A model generated the notes under the pieces. The model was not told the origin of the DNA. It was given only the letters and a program-made list of their open reading frames with translations, and did not search any database. This document shows, one piece after another, positions 7,160 through 14,485 of a stretch of DNA of 42,892 nucleotides (the stretch's first letter is position 1; every line of letters starts with the position of its first letter). The stretch is from an uncultured Bacteriovoracaceae bacterium (GTDB taxonomy: Bacteria > Bdellovibrionota > Bacteriovoracia > Bacteriovoracales > Bacteriovoracaceae): assembly GCA_938017795.1 (NCBI GenBank), contig CALIJZ010000036.1, positions 1-42,892 of the forward strand. Direction: 5' to 3'. The translations under genes were made by a program, and so were the position numbers.

Positions 7160-9748
7160 ATGAAGACATTACAAATTTTTCTATCTTTTTTAGTTTTTCT
7201 TCCAACACTTGGTTTAAGTGCTGAAAAGTATCTGACCAAGAAGCTCAAGTTGAATTATAAAACCAAATCAACAACGATACATATTCATTACCCAGAACCT
7301 AAGCAAGCCTTAGCTAACAAGGTTGCTGAAATTGCAAAAAATGATTTTGAAAGGATTCATAAGTCTTTTGATTATATCCCAAGGTCTTCTACTCATATTG
7401 TGATTAATGAAAGTGCGAGAGTTTCAAACGGTTCAGCAACACCTTTCCCACGAAATATGATTTTTTTAAATGACTATCCTCCCCATAAATTTAGTACATT
7501 ATCGAATTCTGACGATTGGGAAAAAATATTAGTGATTCACGAATATGTTCATATTCTAACTTTAGAAATGACCCATGGAATTAGAAATTTCTTCAGATTT
7601 TTTTTAGGTTCAACTATGAAGTGGTCTGGCTCTATGCCGCGATGGCTAGCTGAAGGGGTTGCAACTTGGGCCGAAAGTGAATTCACTGATCAAGGTCGCT
7701 TGAACCACCCTTGGATAAAGTCTCAGACTAAGAGAATATTAGAGAGAAAAGACAATTGTCACTCAAGGTTTTGTCTAGATGGGCCAAGGTATTATCCTTA
7801 TGGGAGCTATGCTTATTGGGCCGGAGGATTTTACTTGAAATATCTTGAGGAGCAAAAAAAAGGGACAGTTAAATGTTTAATGTATAGATACTCTAAAAAT
7901 TTCCCTTTATTTATAAATTACAGGATTAAGAAATGTTTTGGAAAAGGCTTTAATGAAAGTTTTCATGACTTTAGAAAAAAGTTTGTAAAAGAAAATAAAA
8001 CAGTATGTCCTCTAGAGAACAAAAGAGAATGTAAGATCCTATATAAAAAATATAGAAATATTAATTGGTTCAAAGGTTATATAGATAATAGCGAGGTAAG
8101 TGTAGTAGTTGTTAGTCCTAATAATAATGCTCAGCCATATGGAGGCCGAGATGGTGAAAAAGTTATTATTTATGATAAAAAGAAAAAAAAGCATAGAGTT
8201 AAATATGTTGATTATGTGATCGAAAAAATTTATCAAGTTAAACCAAGTAATAAAATTGTATTTTCTTACCAGCGAACTAATTTAGAAGATCGTGATAGCC
8301 CTTCCAGAGAATATCTAGTTTATTCAAAAAGTTTTAAAAGAAAAAAAAGTGAAAAAGCGATTAAGTTTAAAGGACAGTGTGATGAGCTAATTGAAGTTAG
8401 AGATAAATTGTTCTTTTGTAAAAGATATACAAAATATTCCAATTGGGAGTTAGTACAATATAGTGGAGCCAAGGATAAGAAAGGAAAAGTACTCCATAGC
8501 TTTGATCAATTGAAAAATGTAGATGTTAATGAGTTGACACGAGAAAAAATTAGTTATGCTCATAGGCACGATTTTAACTCAGAAAAAAAAGTAGCCAGTC
8601 AAGAACTTGGGAAAGTTAAAGACTTTAAACCTCAAGACAATAAGGACTCAGGATATTCATTTTTTAAATACTTATTACCTCAACACCTTTTTCCTGGGTT
8701 TATTATCTTTCCTGACGGACTTACTTATCTTATGGCCAATACGAGTCTGTCAGATCCACGATCAAGGTTTACATTAAACTTAGGGCTAAATTACGTATTA
8801 GGTATTGAGGCATCTCAGAATATATCAACTCCTATTACAGGTTATTCAACTCTAGGAATTCAACTCTCAGATAAATTCAGACTATCTGGGTTTTATACAA
8901 AAGCTTTTGAGCAGACTGGGATTAACGATGATCTTAATATTATTGAATCATTTGGTGGAGGAATGAATTACTCGTGGAGCATTGGAGATGTTTCTATAAA
9001 TAATGGTTTATCTTTTGCTAAGACAAACGAAAGAGATACATTTCTTCAATTTCTTGTAGGTCAACCTTATAGAAGAAAGATTACAAGTTATCTTACTTCT
9101 TTAGCTCTTGGGCACAGTACAAAATCTGTTAATTCTAAATATAGAAGATTTTCTTTGGCTTCAACGTTTGCACATAAAACAAATAAATCATTTGATCCAT
9201 TTTATTCCTCAAACACTTCATTGAGTCTGTTGTTTAAGTGGAATAAAAGCCTAACTCATGTTTTAACGGGCAGGTATTCCAGGTTGTTTAAAAATAGTAA
9301 CAAGAGTCCAGTTTTTAGAGATGGTGTAATTTATGGAGGTGGAATAAACTCTGCCTTTGAGGGAGTAGGTTTTCAACATCCTAATTATTTAATTGGTTCT
9401 GGAAATATTTTTGGTAATGAACTTATTTCAGCCAGAACTGAACTTGATTATGAGTTGTTAAAAATCTTTGAAGGAGTTGATTTTATTGCAACTTATTTAA
9501 AAACAATTTCGATTTTTATTGGGGGTGACTATATAAATTCCAGAAATTTATTGGTGGATTTTGATACGAATTTTAGACCTATCTTTGAATTTTATCCTCA
9601 AATTTTATCTGGATATGGAGGATTAAGAACTAAATTTAATTTTTTGTATTTCTTTCCTTTAGAGGTTGATTTTTTTGCAGCTTATAGTAACCACCCTGTT
9701 TACTCGTCTAATACAGGTTGGTTAGTTAAATCAAGCCTTAGCTTTTAG
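7160..9748 (+). CDS. exported HExxH metalloprotease-like protein with C-terminal beta-barrel
   Basis: 862 aa from the Met at 7160, which gives a clean signal peptide (MKTLQIFLSFLVFLPTLGLSAE); the frame is open 37 codons further upstream, but that stretch is inside the pal promoter. Residues about 25-290 look like a gluzincin peptidase (peptidase MA type): HEYVH at 127-131 and WLAEGVATW with the third ligand Glu165. Residues about 300-500 are lysine-rich with beta repeats, possibly a partial propeller. From about 510 to the end runs a series of amphipathic strands (FTLNLGLNYVLGIEA, YSTLGIQLSDKFRLSGFYTK) ending in GWLVKSSLSF, an outer-membrane barrel with terminal aromatic Phe. The combination suggests a barrel-anchored protease; substrate is unknown. 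Confidence 0.75.
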   Translation: MKTLQIFLSFLVFLPTLGLSAEKYLTKKLKLNYKTKSTTIHIHYPEPKQALANKVAEIAKNDFERIHKSFDYIPRSSTHIVINESARVSNGSATPFPRNMIFLNDYPPHKFSTLSNSDDWEKILVIHEYVHILTLEMTHGIRNFFRFFLGSTMKWSGSMPRWLAEGVATWAESEFTDQGRLNHPWIKSQTKRILERKDNCHSRFCLDGPRYYPYGSYAYWAGGFYLKYLEEQKKGTVKCLMYRYSKNFPLFINYRIKKCFGKGFNESFHDFRKKFVKENKTVCPLENKRECKILYKKYRNINWFKGYIDNSEVSVVVVSPNNNAQPYGGRDGEKVIIYDKKKKKHRVKYVDYVIEKIYQVKPSNKIVFSYQRTNLEDRDSPSREYLVYSKSFKRKKSEKAIKFKGQCDELIEVRDKLFFCKRYTKYSNWELVQYSGAKDKKGKVLHSFDQLKNVDVNELTREKISYAHRHDFNSEKKVASQELGKVKDFKPQDNKDSGYSFFKYLLPQHLFPGFIIFPDGLTYLMANTSLSDPRSRFTLNLGLNYVLGIEASQNISTPITGYSTLGIQLSDKFRLSGFYTKAFEQTGINDDLNIIESFGGGMNYSWSIGDVSINNGLSFAKTNERDTFLQFLVGQPYRRKITSYLTSLALGHSTKSVNSKYRRFSLASTFAHKTNKSFDPFYSSNTSLSLLFKWNKSLTHVLTGRYSRLFKNSNKSPVFRDGVIYGGGINSAFEGVGFQHPNYLIGSGNIFGNELISARTELDYELLKIFEGVDFIATYLKTISIFIGGDYINSRNLLVDFDTNFRPIFEFYPQILSGYGGLRTKFNFLYFFPLEVDFFAAYSNHPVYSSNTGWLVKSSLSF

Positions 9749-9751
9749 GTA

Positions 9752-9767
9752 TGTCATTGTACTGACG
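9752..9767 (+). promoter_or_regulatory. possible activator dyad upstream of the sigma-54 promoter
   Basis: TGTCA-N6-TGACG, an imperfect inverted repeat about 70-85 bases before the -24/-12 element, where enhancer-binding proteins commonly sit. An additional ATGACA half-site occurs at 9794-9799. This is suggestive only. Confidence 0.3.
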
Positions 9768-9835
9768 TTTAGACTCTGTAAGAAGTCAACAACATGACAG
9801 TTTTTTTTCTGTATAAAAAAGAGTTAGAATAAGAG

Positions 9836-9851
9836 TGGCATACATATTGCA
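9836..9851 (+). promoter_or_regulatory. sigma-54 (-24/-12) promoter
   Basis: TGGCAT-N5-TTGCA: the invariant GG (9837-9838) and GC (9849-9850) are separated by exactly ten bases, the spacing required by RpoN. Nine of the eleven most conserved positions match. The predicted transcription start is near 9862. No gene begins soon after; instead a compact hairpin region ending in a terminator follows. Confidence 0.75.
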
Positions 9852-9861
9852 AATATAAATG

Positions 9862-9958
9862 TAGGCAGGAAAGTTTAGAGAAAACGGAATTTCTCTTTTA
9901 AAGAAAACGGATTTTCAATAGAGATGCAGGGGGCTATTTTAATAGTCCCTTTTTTTTT
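9862..9958 (+). ncRNA. putative CsrA/RsmA-titrating small RNA
   Basis: About 97 bases from the predicted sigma-54 start to the T-run. It holds two hairpins that each present ACGGA in the loop: 9878-9883 pairs with 9890-9895 (GAGAAA/TTTCTC, loop ACGGAA), and 9903-9906 pairs with 9913-9916 (GAAA/TTTC, loop ACGGAT). A further unpaired GGA lies at 9868-9870. ANGGA in a short hairpin loop is the binding signature of CsrA/RsmE, and repeated copies define RsmY/RsmZ/CsrB-type RNAs. It has no usable reading frame. The next gene is a histidine kinase, recalling BarA/GacS control of such RNAs elsewhere. The hairpins and motifs are seen; the CsrA role is inference. Confidence 0.55.
9929..9958 (+). terminator. 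intrinsic terminator of the small RNA
   Basis: 9929-9938 pairs with 9941-9950 (GGGGGCTATT with AATAGTCCCT, including G-T pairs), followed by a run of nine T. Confidence 0.8.
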
Positions 9959-9981
9959 ACCCTAAATTTACACTCACTTAG

Positions 9982-10010
9982 TTGACCCTAAAGCTCCGGA
10001 GTTGCAATAT
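9982..10010 (+). promoter_or_regulatory. sigma-70-type promoter for the histidine kinase gene
   Basis: TTGACC (9982-9987), a 17-base spacer, then CAATAT (10005-10010). The predicted start point is about 10017, only two bases before the GTG start codon, so the message would be almost leaderless. Confidence 0.5.
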
Positions 10011-10018
10011 GTACAACG

Positions 10019-11560
10019 GTGAGATCATATGTTCTATTAATTTTACTTCTTATAGGCGCAGCATTTGGTGCTGGATATTACGGTTTTAGTTTTCGAGGAG
10101 ATTATCAAGCAAGTCCAAAAGATAAAGTTGATATTTCTTATCTAAAAAGAAAATTTGTAAAAGAAAATCAAGCTATTAATAGGATAAGTACTCGTGTTCT
10201 ATTTCCTACTCAAGATTTTAAGGCTCTGGCTTTTGGTAAGCAAAGTACAGGAATAACAAAGAGAGAAACTTTTTATACTTCCAATAATTGCTTCGAAGAA
10301 ATAACTCAAATTCAAGCAAACACTTCTGTTCACAAAGTATTATACTGGGAAAAGTTTAGATGTGGCCTTGAAAAAGAATTACCTGGTTCATTTTTTCAAT
10401 TCCCTCCTTTTCATCATCCCAGTGGACATTCTTTTGTTTATCTTTTTTATAAGCTAAAGGGTGAAAGTAGAGTTGATAAGTCGTGGATGTTTCATCATAT
10501 AGAATACCTAACTTATGAAGAACTAAAAATTTTAAAAGATAAATGGAGAACACTTCCTGAGCCTTACCAGCAATTAGCAGGGCTCGATCCGGAAGCTAGA
10601 TCTTTAATAGGCACGCTGACTGGGACATTTTTCTCTGGCAATAAAGTTTATCTTTTAGACTGGGATATTTTTAACTTTTTTGAAACAATCTATAAGGTCT
10701 ATAAAAAAGAAGATTTCATTAATCATTTTAAAGATAGTTCCTATAATATTTCATTAATGTCAAAAAAGAAGTGTTTAATTAAAGAAGGCAATCTTTGTTG
10801 GAATTATTCATTATCTCACATGATAGAAAAAGTAGGTTATAACAAATTAACAATTTCTCTAATTTTAATTGGCTTTATTTTATCCACCTTGTTTGCGATT
10901 TATTCTATGTTTAGCAAAGAAAAAAAAGAAGATGAAAAAAGAAAATTTGCTCTTAGAATTTTAAGTCACGAGTTAAGAACTCCAGTTGCGAGTATTTTAT
11001 TAAAAATTGAAAACTTATTAAATAACTTTGATCATTTCACTGATAATGATCAAGAAAAAATTCTTAAGATCTCAAGTGATGCTCACAGGCTTAGAAGACT
11101 TATTGAAATGAGTACGAACTACCTTACTACCTCTCAGCAAAAAAATAATATTAATAAAGAAATAGAATCATTGAATGAATTTTTTGAAAACCTTAATCTT
11201 GACTATCCTAGTGTGAATTTTCACATGTTAGAAAAAGATATAATGTTAATTTGTGATGAGTACTGGCTACAAGTTTGTATTAAAAACCTTATTGAAAATG
11301 CTCTTAACCATGGAGAAGCTCCTATAGATGTAAAATGTCAGGTCAGTGAAAAGTCTGTGAAAATTTCAGTCATAGACTCTGGTGAATGTATTTTTGAAAG
11401 TTTAAAACAAATGACAGAGGACTTCGTAAAAGGAAGTAAGAGTAGTGGAACTGGCTTAGGCTTAAATATAGTTCAGACCACATTGAAGTCTCTAAATGGT
11501 AAGCTTGAGTTTTCAAAGGACCCGACTACCTTTACAATTAACCTCACAAAGGAGCACTGA
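10019..11560 (+). CDS. membrane sensor histidine kinase
   Basis: 513 aa, GTG start; no other start codon is in frame near the N-terminal membrane helix. TM1 spans about residues 4-22, then a periplasmic domain of about 250 residues with three or more Cys, TM2 about 277-298 (LILIGFILSTLFAIYSMF), then directly the kinase core without a HAMP domain. HisKA H-box RILSHELRTPVAS has the phospho-acceptor His317; N-box NLIENALNHGE lies around 423; the G2 box GTGLGLNIV around 477. The large periplasmic domain may belong to the DUF3404/VxrA type, which I cannot confirm. A possible SD (GGAG, 9997-10000) is 18 bases away, too far. The stop overlaps the regulator start by one base. Confidence 0.9.
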   Translation: MRSYVLLILLLIGAAFGAGYYGFSFRGDYQASPKDKVDISYLKRKFVKENQAINRISTRVLFPTQDFKALAFGKQSTGITKRETFYTSNNCFEEITQIQANTSVHKVLYWEKFRCGLEKELPGSFFQFPPFHHPSGHSFVYLFYKLKGESRVDKSWMFHHIEYLTYEELKILKDKWRTLPEPYQQLAGLDPEARSLIGTLTGTFFSGNKVYLLDWDIFNFFETIYKVYKKEDFINHFKDSSYNISLMSKKKCLIKEGNLCWNYSLSHMIEKVGYNKLTISLILIGFILSTLFAIYSMFSKEKKEDEKRKFALRILSHELRTPVASILLKIENLLNNFDHFTDNDQEKILKISSDAHRLRRLIEMSTNYLTTSQQKNNINKEIESLNEFFENLNLDYPSVNFHMLEKDIMLICDEYWLQVCIKNLIENALNHGEAPIDVKCQVSEKSVKISVIDSGECIFESLKQMTEDFVKGSKSSGTGLGLNIVQTTLKSLNGKLEFSKDPTTFTINLTKEH

Positions 11561-12264
11561 TGAGCCAAAAACTATTACTAATTGAAGATGACGAAAGCTT
11601 AGGAGAGTCTCTTAAAGAGTTCTTAGCTGGAGAGGGCTTTCAAGTTCACTGGAATAAAAATCTTGCCCAAGCAATGGTTTCAAGCCAAGAAATAAAACCA
11701 GATATTATTATTCTAGATTGGATGCTTCCAGATGGTCAGGGAGTTGATTATTTAAAGTCAGATAAAAGAAAAAAAGATACACCTGTTATTATGTTAACTG
11801 CTAGAACTGAGTTAGTAGATAAGATTATTGGCCTAGAATCAGGAGCAAATGATTATATAACCAAACCTTTTGAGCCAAGAGAATTGGTTGCTAGAATTAG
11901 GGTGCAATTAAGGAAAACTAGCGATGGTGATGATCAAGAAGTCATTGCTCAGGATAAACTTGAAATTCACACTCTAACTAGAGAGACTTATTTTAAAAAT
12001 GAATTAATCTATCTAACCAAAATGGAATATGACCTTATTAAGTTATTAGCAGCAAATCCTGGTAGACCTTTTACGAGAGACGAGCTTTTAAATAAAGTGT
12101 GGGGATTTGAATTCACACCTTCTACAAGAACGGTAGATACTCATGTTTTACAGTTAAGGCAAAAACTAGATGAATCTTTAATTGAAACTGTAAGAGGGGT
12201 CGGATATCGGTTTAAGAAACAATTATCTGGTATAAGAGCACAAAACACTCCTGCAAATACTTAA
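11560..12264 (+). CDS. OmpR/PhoB-family response regulator
   Basis: 234 aa. Receiver domain (about 1-120): acidic pair EDDE near 8-11, phospho-acceptor Asp53 in IILDWMLPDG, Thr in MLTAR, and Lys102 in ITKPFEP. DNA-binding winged helix (about 130-228): LTKMEYDLIKLLAANPGRPFTRDELLNKVWG and TRTVDTHVLQLRQKLDE, ending in VRGVGYRF. It is the cognate partner of the kinase whose stop codon it overlaps. Target genes cannot be read from here; the sRNA just upstream and the PilZ gene downstream are natural candidates. Confidence 0.95.
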   Translation: MSQKLLLIEDDESLGESLKEFLAGEGFQVHWNKNLAQAMVSSQEIKPDIIILDWMLPDGQGVDYLKSDKRKKDTPVIMLTARTELVDKIIGLESGANDYITKPFEPRELVARIRVQLRKTSDGDDQEVIAQDKLEIHTLTRETYFKNELIYLTKMEYDLIKLLAANPGRPFTRDELLNKVWGFEFTPSTRTVDTHVLQLRQKLDESLIETVRGVGYRFKKQLSGIRAQNTPANT

Positions 12265-12315
12265 AACTTAAATTATCCAACTTATTTACCGATAGGTTTC
12301 TTATAGGAGAGGTCT

Positions 12316-12771
12316 ATGGGTAAGATTGTAAATCTTGATAAGAAACGACTTGAGAAAATTGAGAATAAAAAAAGACAATTTGAAAGAATCTTTTTTTCTG
12401 AAGTGATTGGCTGTTATTCAGTAATTGAAGAAGGTAACAGAATTTTTCCTATTGAGATTTTAGATATTTCTGAGAGTGGATGTCGAATTGAAATTCCTGA
12501 GAAGGCTGCTGGTGTAAAAAACTTTGAAATTGATGCAGAAGTAAACTTAAGGCTATATTTCACAAAGAAATCCTTTGTCACTTTAACTGCTAAAATTAAA
12601 AGATCTAATATTATCAAAAATGAGTTAAACGCGAATATTTTAGAATTAGGAGCTGAGTTTGATCAGAACCTGCCAGGACACGAAGTGTTAACTTCTTTTG
12701 TAAACTTTATTAAGAGCTTTGCAGAGTACTCTAACGTAGATAATTCTACTAAAAAAGTATATTTCCTTTAA
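12316..12771 (+). CDS. PilZ-domain protein (probable cyclic-di-GMP receptor)
   Basis: 151 aa. The PilZ signature is present: RQFER (an RxxxR box, about residues 20-24) and, about 32 residues later, LDISESGCRIEIP, which holds the (D/N)xSxxG box. The rest is one PilZ barrel (about 18-140) with AKIKRSNII.. ..LGAEFDQ. No membrane segment or second domain. These proteins bind cyclic-di-GMP and relay it to motility, secretion or regulation. It follows the response regulator by 51 bases with AGGAGAGG before the ATG, and may be in the same operon. Confidence 0.85.
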   Translation: MGKIVNLDKKRLEKIENKKRQFERIFFSEVIGCYSVIEEGNRIFPIEILDISESGCRIEIPEKAAGVKNFEIDAEVNLRLYFTKKSFVTLTAKIKRSNIIKNELNANILELGAEFDQNLPGHEVLTSFVNFIKSFAEYSNVDNSTKKVYFL

Positions 12772-12792
12772 AAAACATACTATATATTCAAT

Positions 12793-13770
12793 ATGAAAGT
12801 ATTGGTTACAGGATCTACTTTAGAATCCCTCTATTTTTGTAGTAAGTTTATAGATCTTGAGGTTGGCAGTGTCACCTTGTGGAGTGAGTTAAATCCTCTT
12901 CAAATCTATGAAAAGAATAAAGAGCATTCATTTTATCAAATTGAAAATCAATATTGGTATGATTTAGTAACAAAGCTTTCAAAAAATATATTTTATAGAA
13001 GTGAACCAATTTCTAGAATTCAAAAAACGTACCTAGATTCGAGTGATCTTCTTGAGCAAAGAATTCAGGATACATTTAAGATCGTTTATCAAAAGAGCGA
13101 CGAGAAAAACACTATCGAAACTTTTGAAAATTATGATTTAGTTTTAGATGTGAATAATATTTTTGAACGACCTAATTTTATCGGCGGGGCAGCTCCATGT
13201 ATTCAAGAAGAAAAGTTCTTTAATGATGATCGGATCTTTCGAGGTATTGAAGCATTTAACGTCGAAAAGTTAGAAAAAAAAATTGGTGTGATTGGAAACT
13301 CTGTTCTTGTAGAGAGGTTTTTAGAAAAAGTAAGCCCTGAACATTTAGTACTCATCAATGTGGAAAATAGCTCGAAATATTACGAGATGTATAAAAGCAT
13401 TTACGAACAAGAAATAAAAAACTTTGAAGAGATGAGACTCAAGGGGCAAAGATTAACAGAGCCTAGTTTAAAATGTGAAGTCTTTGAAAACGTAAGACCG
13501 ACTAATATAGATATTTTAGAAGATAAAGAACAAATATTTTTAACTATAGAAAGGCCTAATTTTTTAGGAGATGAGCTCTTGCAAACTGTTGCATTAGATC
13601 AAATATTTGTTTTGAGTGATTTTGAGAAAACCTCTGATATAAAAAACTATCTTAATGAGCCAGAGCCTGGATTTTTCCAATTATTTACATTACCAGAGAT
13701 TGAAGAGCTAGATAAAAAATGGTCAAATATAGAAAGTGAAATCAATCAACTCTTTCGTAAAATTTCTTAG
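12793..13770 (+). CDS. unknown protein, possibly Rossmann-like
   Basis: 325 aa, no signal peptide. Not recognised. The beginning MKVLVTGSTLESLYFCSKFIDL and a later segment KIGVIGNSVLVERFLEKV read like beta-alpha-beta starts of a dinucleotide-binding fold, and the spacing is reminiscent of a two-Rossmann flavin or pyridine-nucleotide oxidoreductase. However the classical GxGxxG is missing in both, so cofactor binding is doubtful. FENYDLVLDVNNIFERPNFIGGAAPC is another conserved-looking segment. It lies 21 bases after the PilZ gene and its 3' end overlaps the next lipoprotein gene by 35 bases in another frame. Confidence 0.6.
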   Translation: MKVLVTGSTLESLYFCSKFIDLEVGSVTLWSELNPLQIYEKNKEHSFYQIENQYWYDLVTKLSKNIFYRSEPISRIQKTYLDSSDLLEQRIQDTFKIVYQKSDEKNTIETFENYDLVLDVNNIFERPNFIGGAAPCIQEEKFFNDDRIFRGIEAFNVEKLEKKIGVIGNSVLVERFLEKVSPEHLVLINVENSSKYYEMYKSIYEQEIKNFEEMRLKGQRLTEPSLKCEVFENVRPTNIDILEDKEQIFLTIERPNFLGDELLQTVALDQIFVLSDFEKTSDIKNYLNEPEPGFFQLFTLPEIEELDKKWSNIESEINQLFRKIS

Positions 13771-14485
13771 CCTTGCATTGTTAGCTTGCTCAAGCAGTGA
13801 AGCTATAAAGCGCGAAAAAAGATCAGAATTTGAATCAAATACTTTCATGAAGTCTGAAAGCTTTTTCCTTCCTAAGAGGCAAAAGCATATGAACTTTTCT
13901 ATTCAAGGACAGTGCTTCTATCAGGAAGATATTTTGTTTCTTGATTTTAAGAATATTAAAGATTCTTATGGTCTAAGTTACGAAAAAATTAATGAAGCAC
14001 AAGCTTATCTTAACTTTGAAATGTTTAAAGATACTTCAAAATATAAAGGGAAAGTAATTAATGAAATTTTAGAGAAAATTTCAGGAAAAGTTCGATTCTA
14101 TGATTTTCCTCAATATGAAAACTATAACTTTATTTGGATTGATGGCCTCTCAGAAGTTGAAAAGATAAAATGGTTAAAGAAATTTCTTGATTCAAAACAT
14201 ATGGAAAATGGTGTTCCAATTTTATTAAGCCTTTGTGAGAGTTCGCATAGAGTTTTGAAGTTTTTGGAAACGTCGAATTTGGATGCTGATTATCCCTATT
14301 CTTTGGGAGCAGAAGTGTTTAATAACTATAGTGATGAATTTGAGTTTCTTCCTTACTTTAGAACTAAGATTCTAGCTCCTTTTAAAAAAGATGCTAAGTT
14401 TAAGTTAATTAAGTCAGGCGTTTTAAAAAATAGAACACTTCAAAACTTAGAAACGCCATCGTCATTTGAAGAAGTTCTTTATTAA
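13736..14485 (+). CDS. lipoprotein of unknown function
   Basis: 249 aa. Signal peptide with lipobox LLAC (Cys 18), followed by Ser-Ser-Ser. No domain recognised; the mature part is mixed alpha/beta with a segment YNFIWIDGLSEVEKIKWLKKFLDSK and a second IPILLSLCESSHRVLKFLE-like stretch, which resembles a Rossmann-type or thioredoxin-like fold but without a catalytic motif. The reading frame starts inside the end of the preceding gene (35-base overlap), which suggests coupling. It converges on recJ, with the two stop codons sharing three bases. Confidence 0.65.
   Translation: MKSINSFVKFLSLALLACSSSEAIKREKRSEFESNTFMKSESFFLPKRQKHMNFSIQGQCFYQEDILFLDFKNIKDSYGLSYEKINEAQAYLNFEMFKDTSKYKGKVINEILEKISGKVRFYDFPQYENYNFIWIDGLSEVEKIKWLKKFLDSKHMENGVPILLSLCESSHRVLKFLETSNLDADYPYSLGAEVFNNYSDEFEFLPYFRTKILAPFKKDAKFKLIKSGVLKNRTLQNLETPSSFEEVLY

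Noticed and set aside
9862..9958. Cyclic-di-GMP riboswitch or merRNA-type RNA
   Set aside because: The conserved GEMM core and tetraloop/receptor are not visible; the hairpins instead show ACGGA loops.
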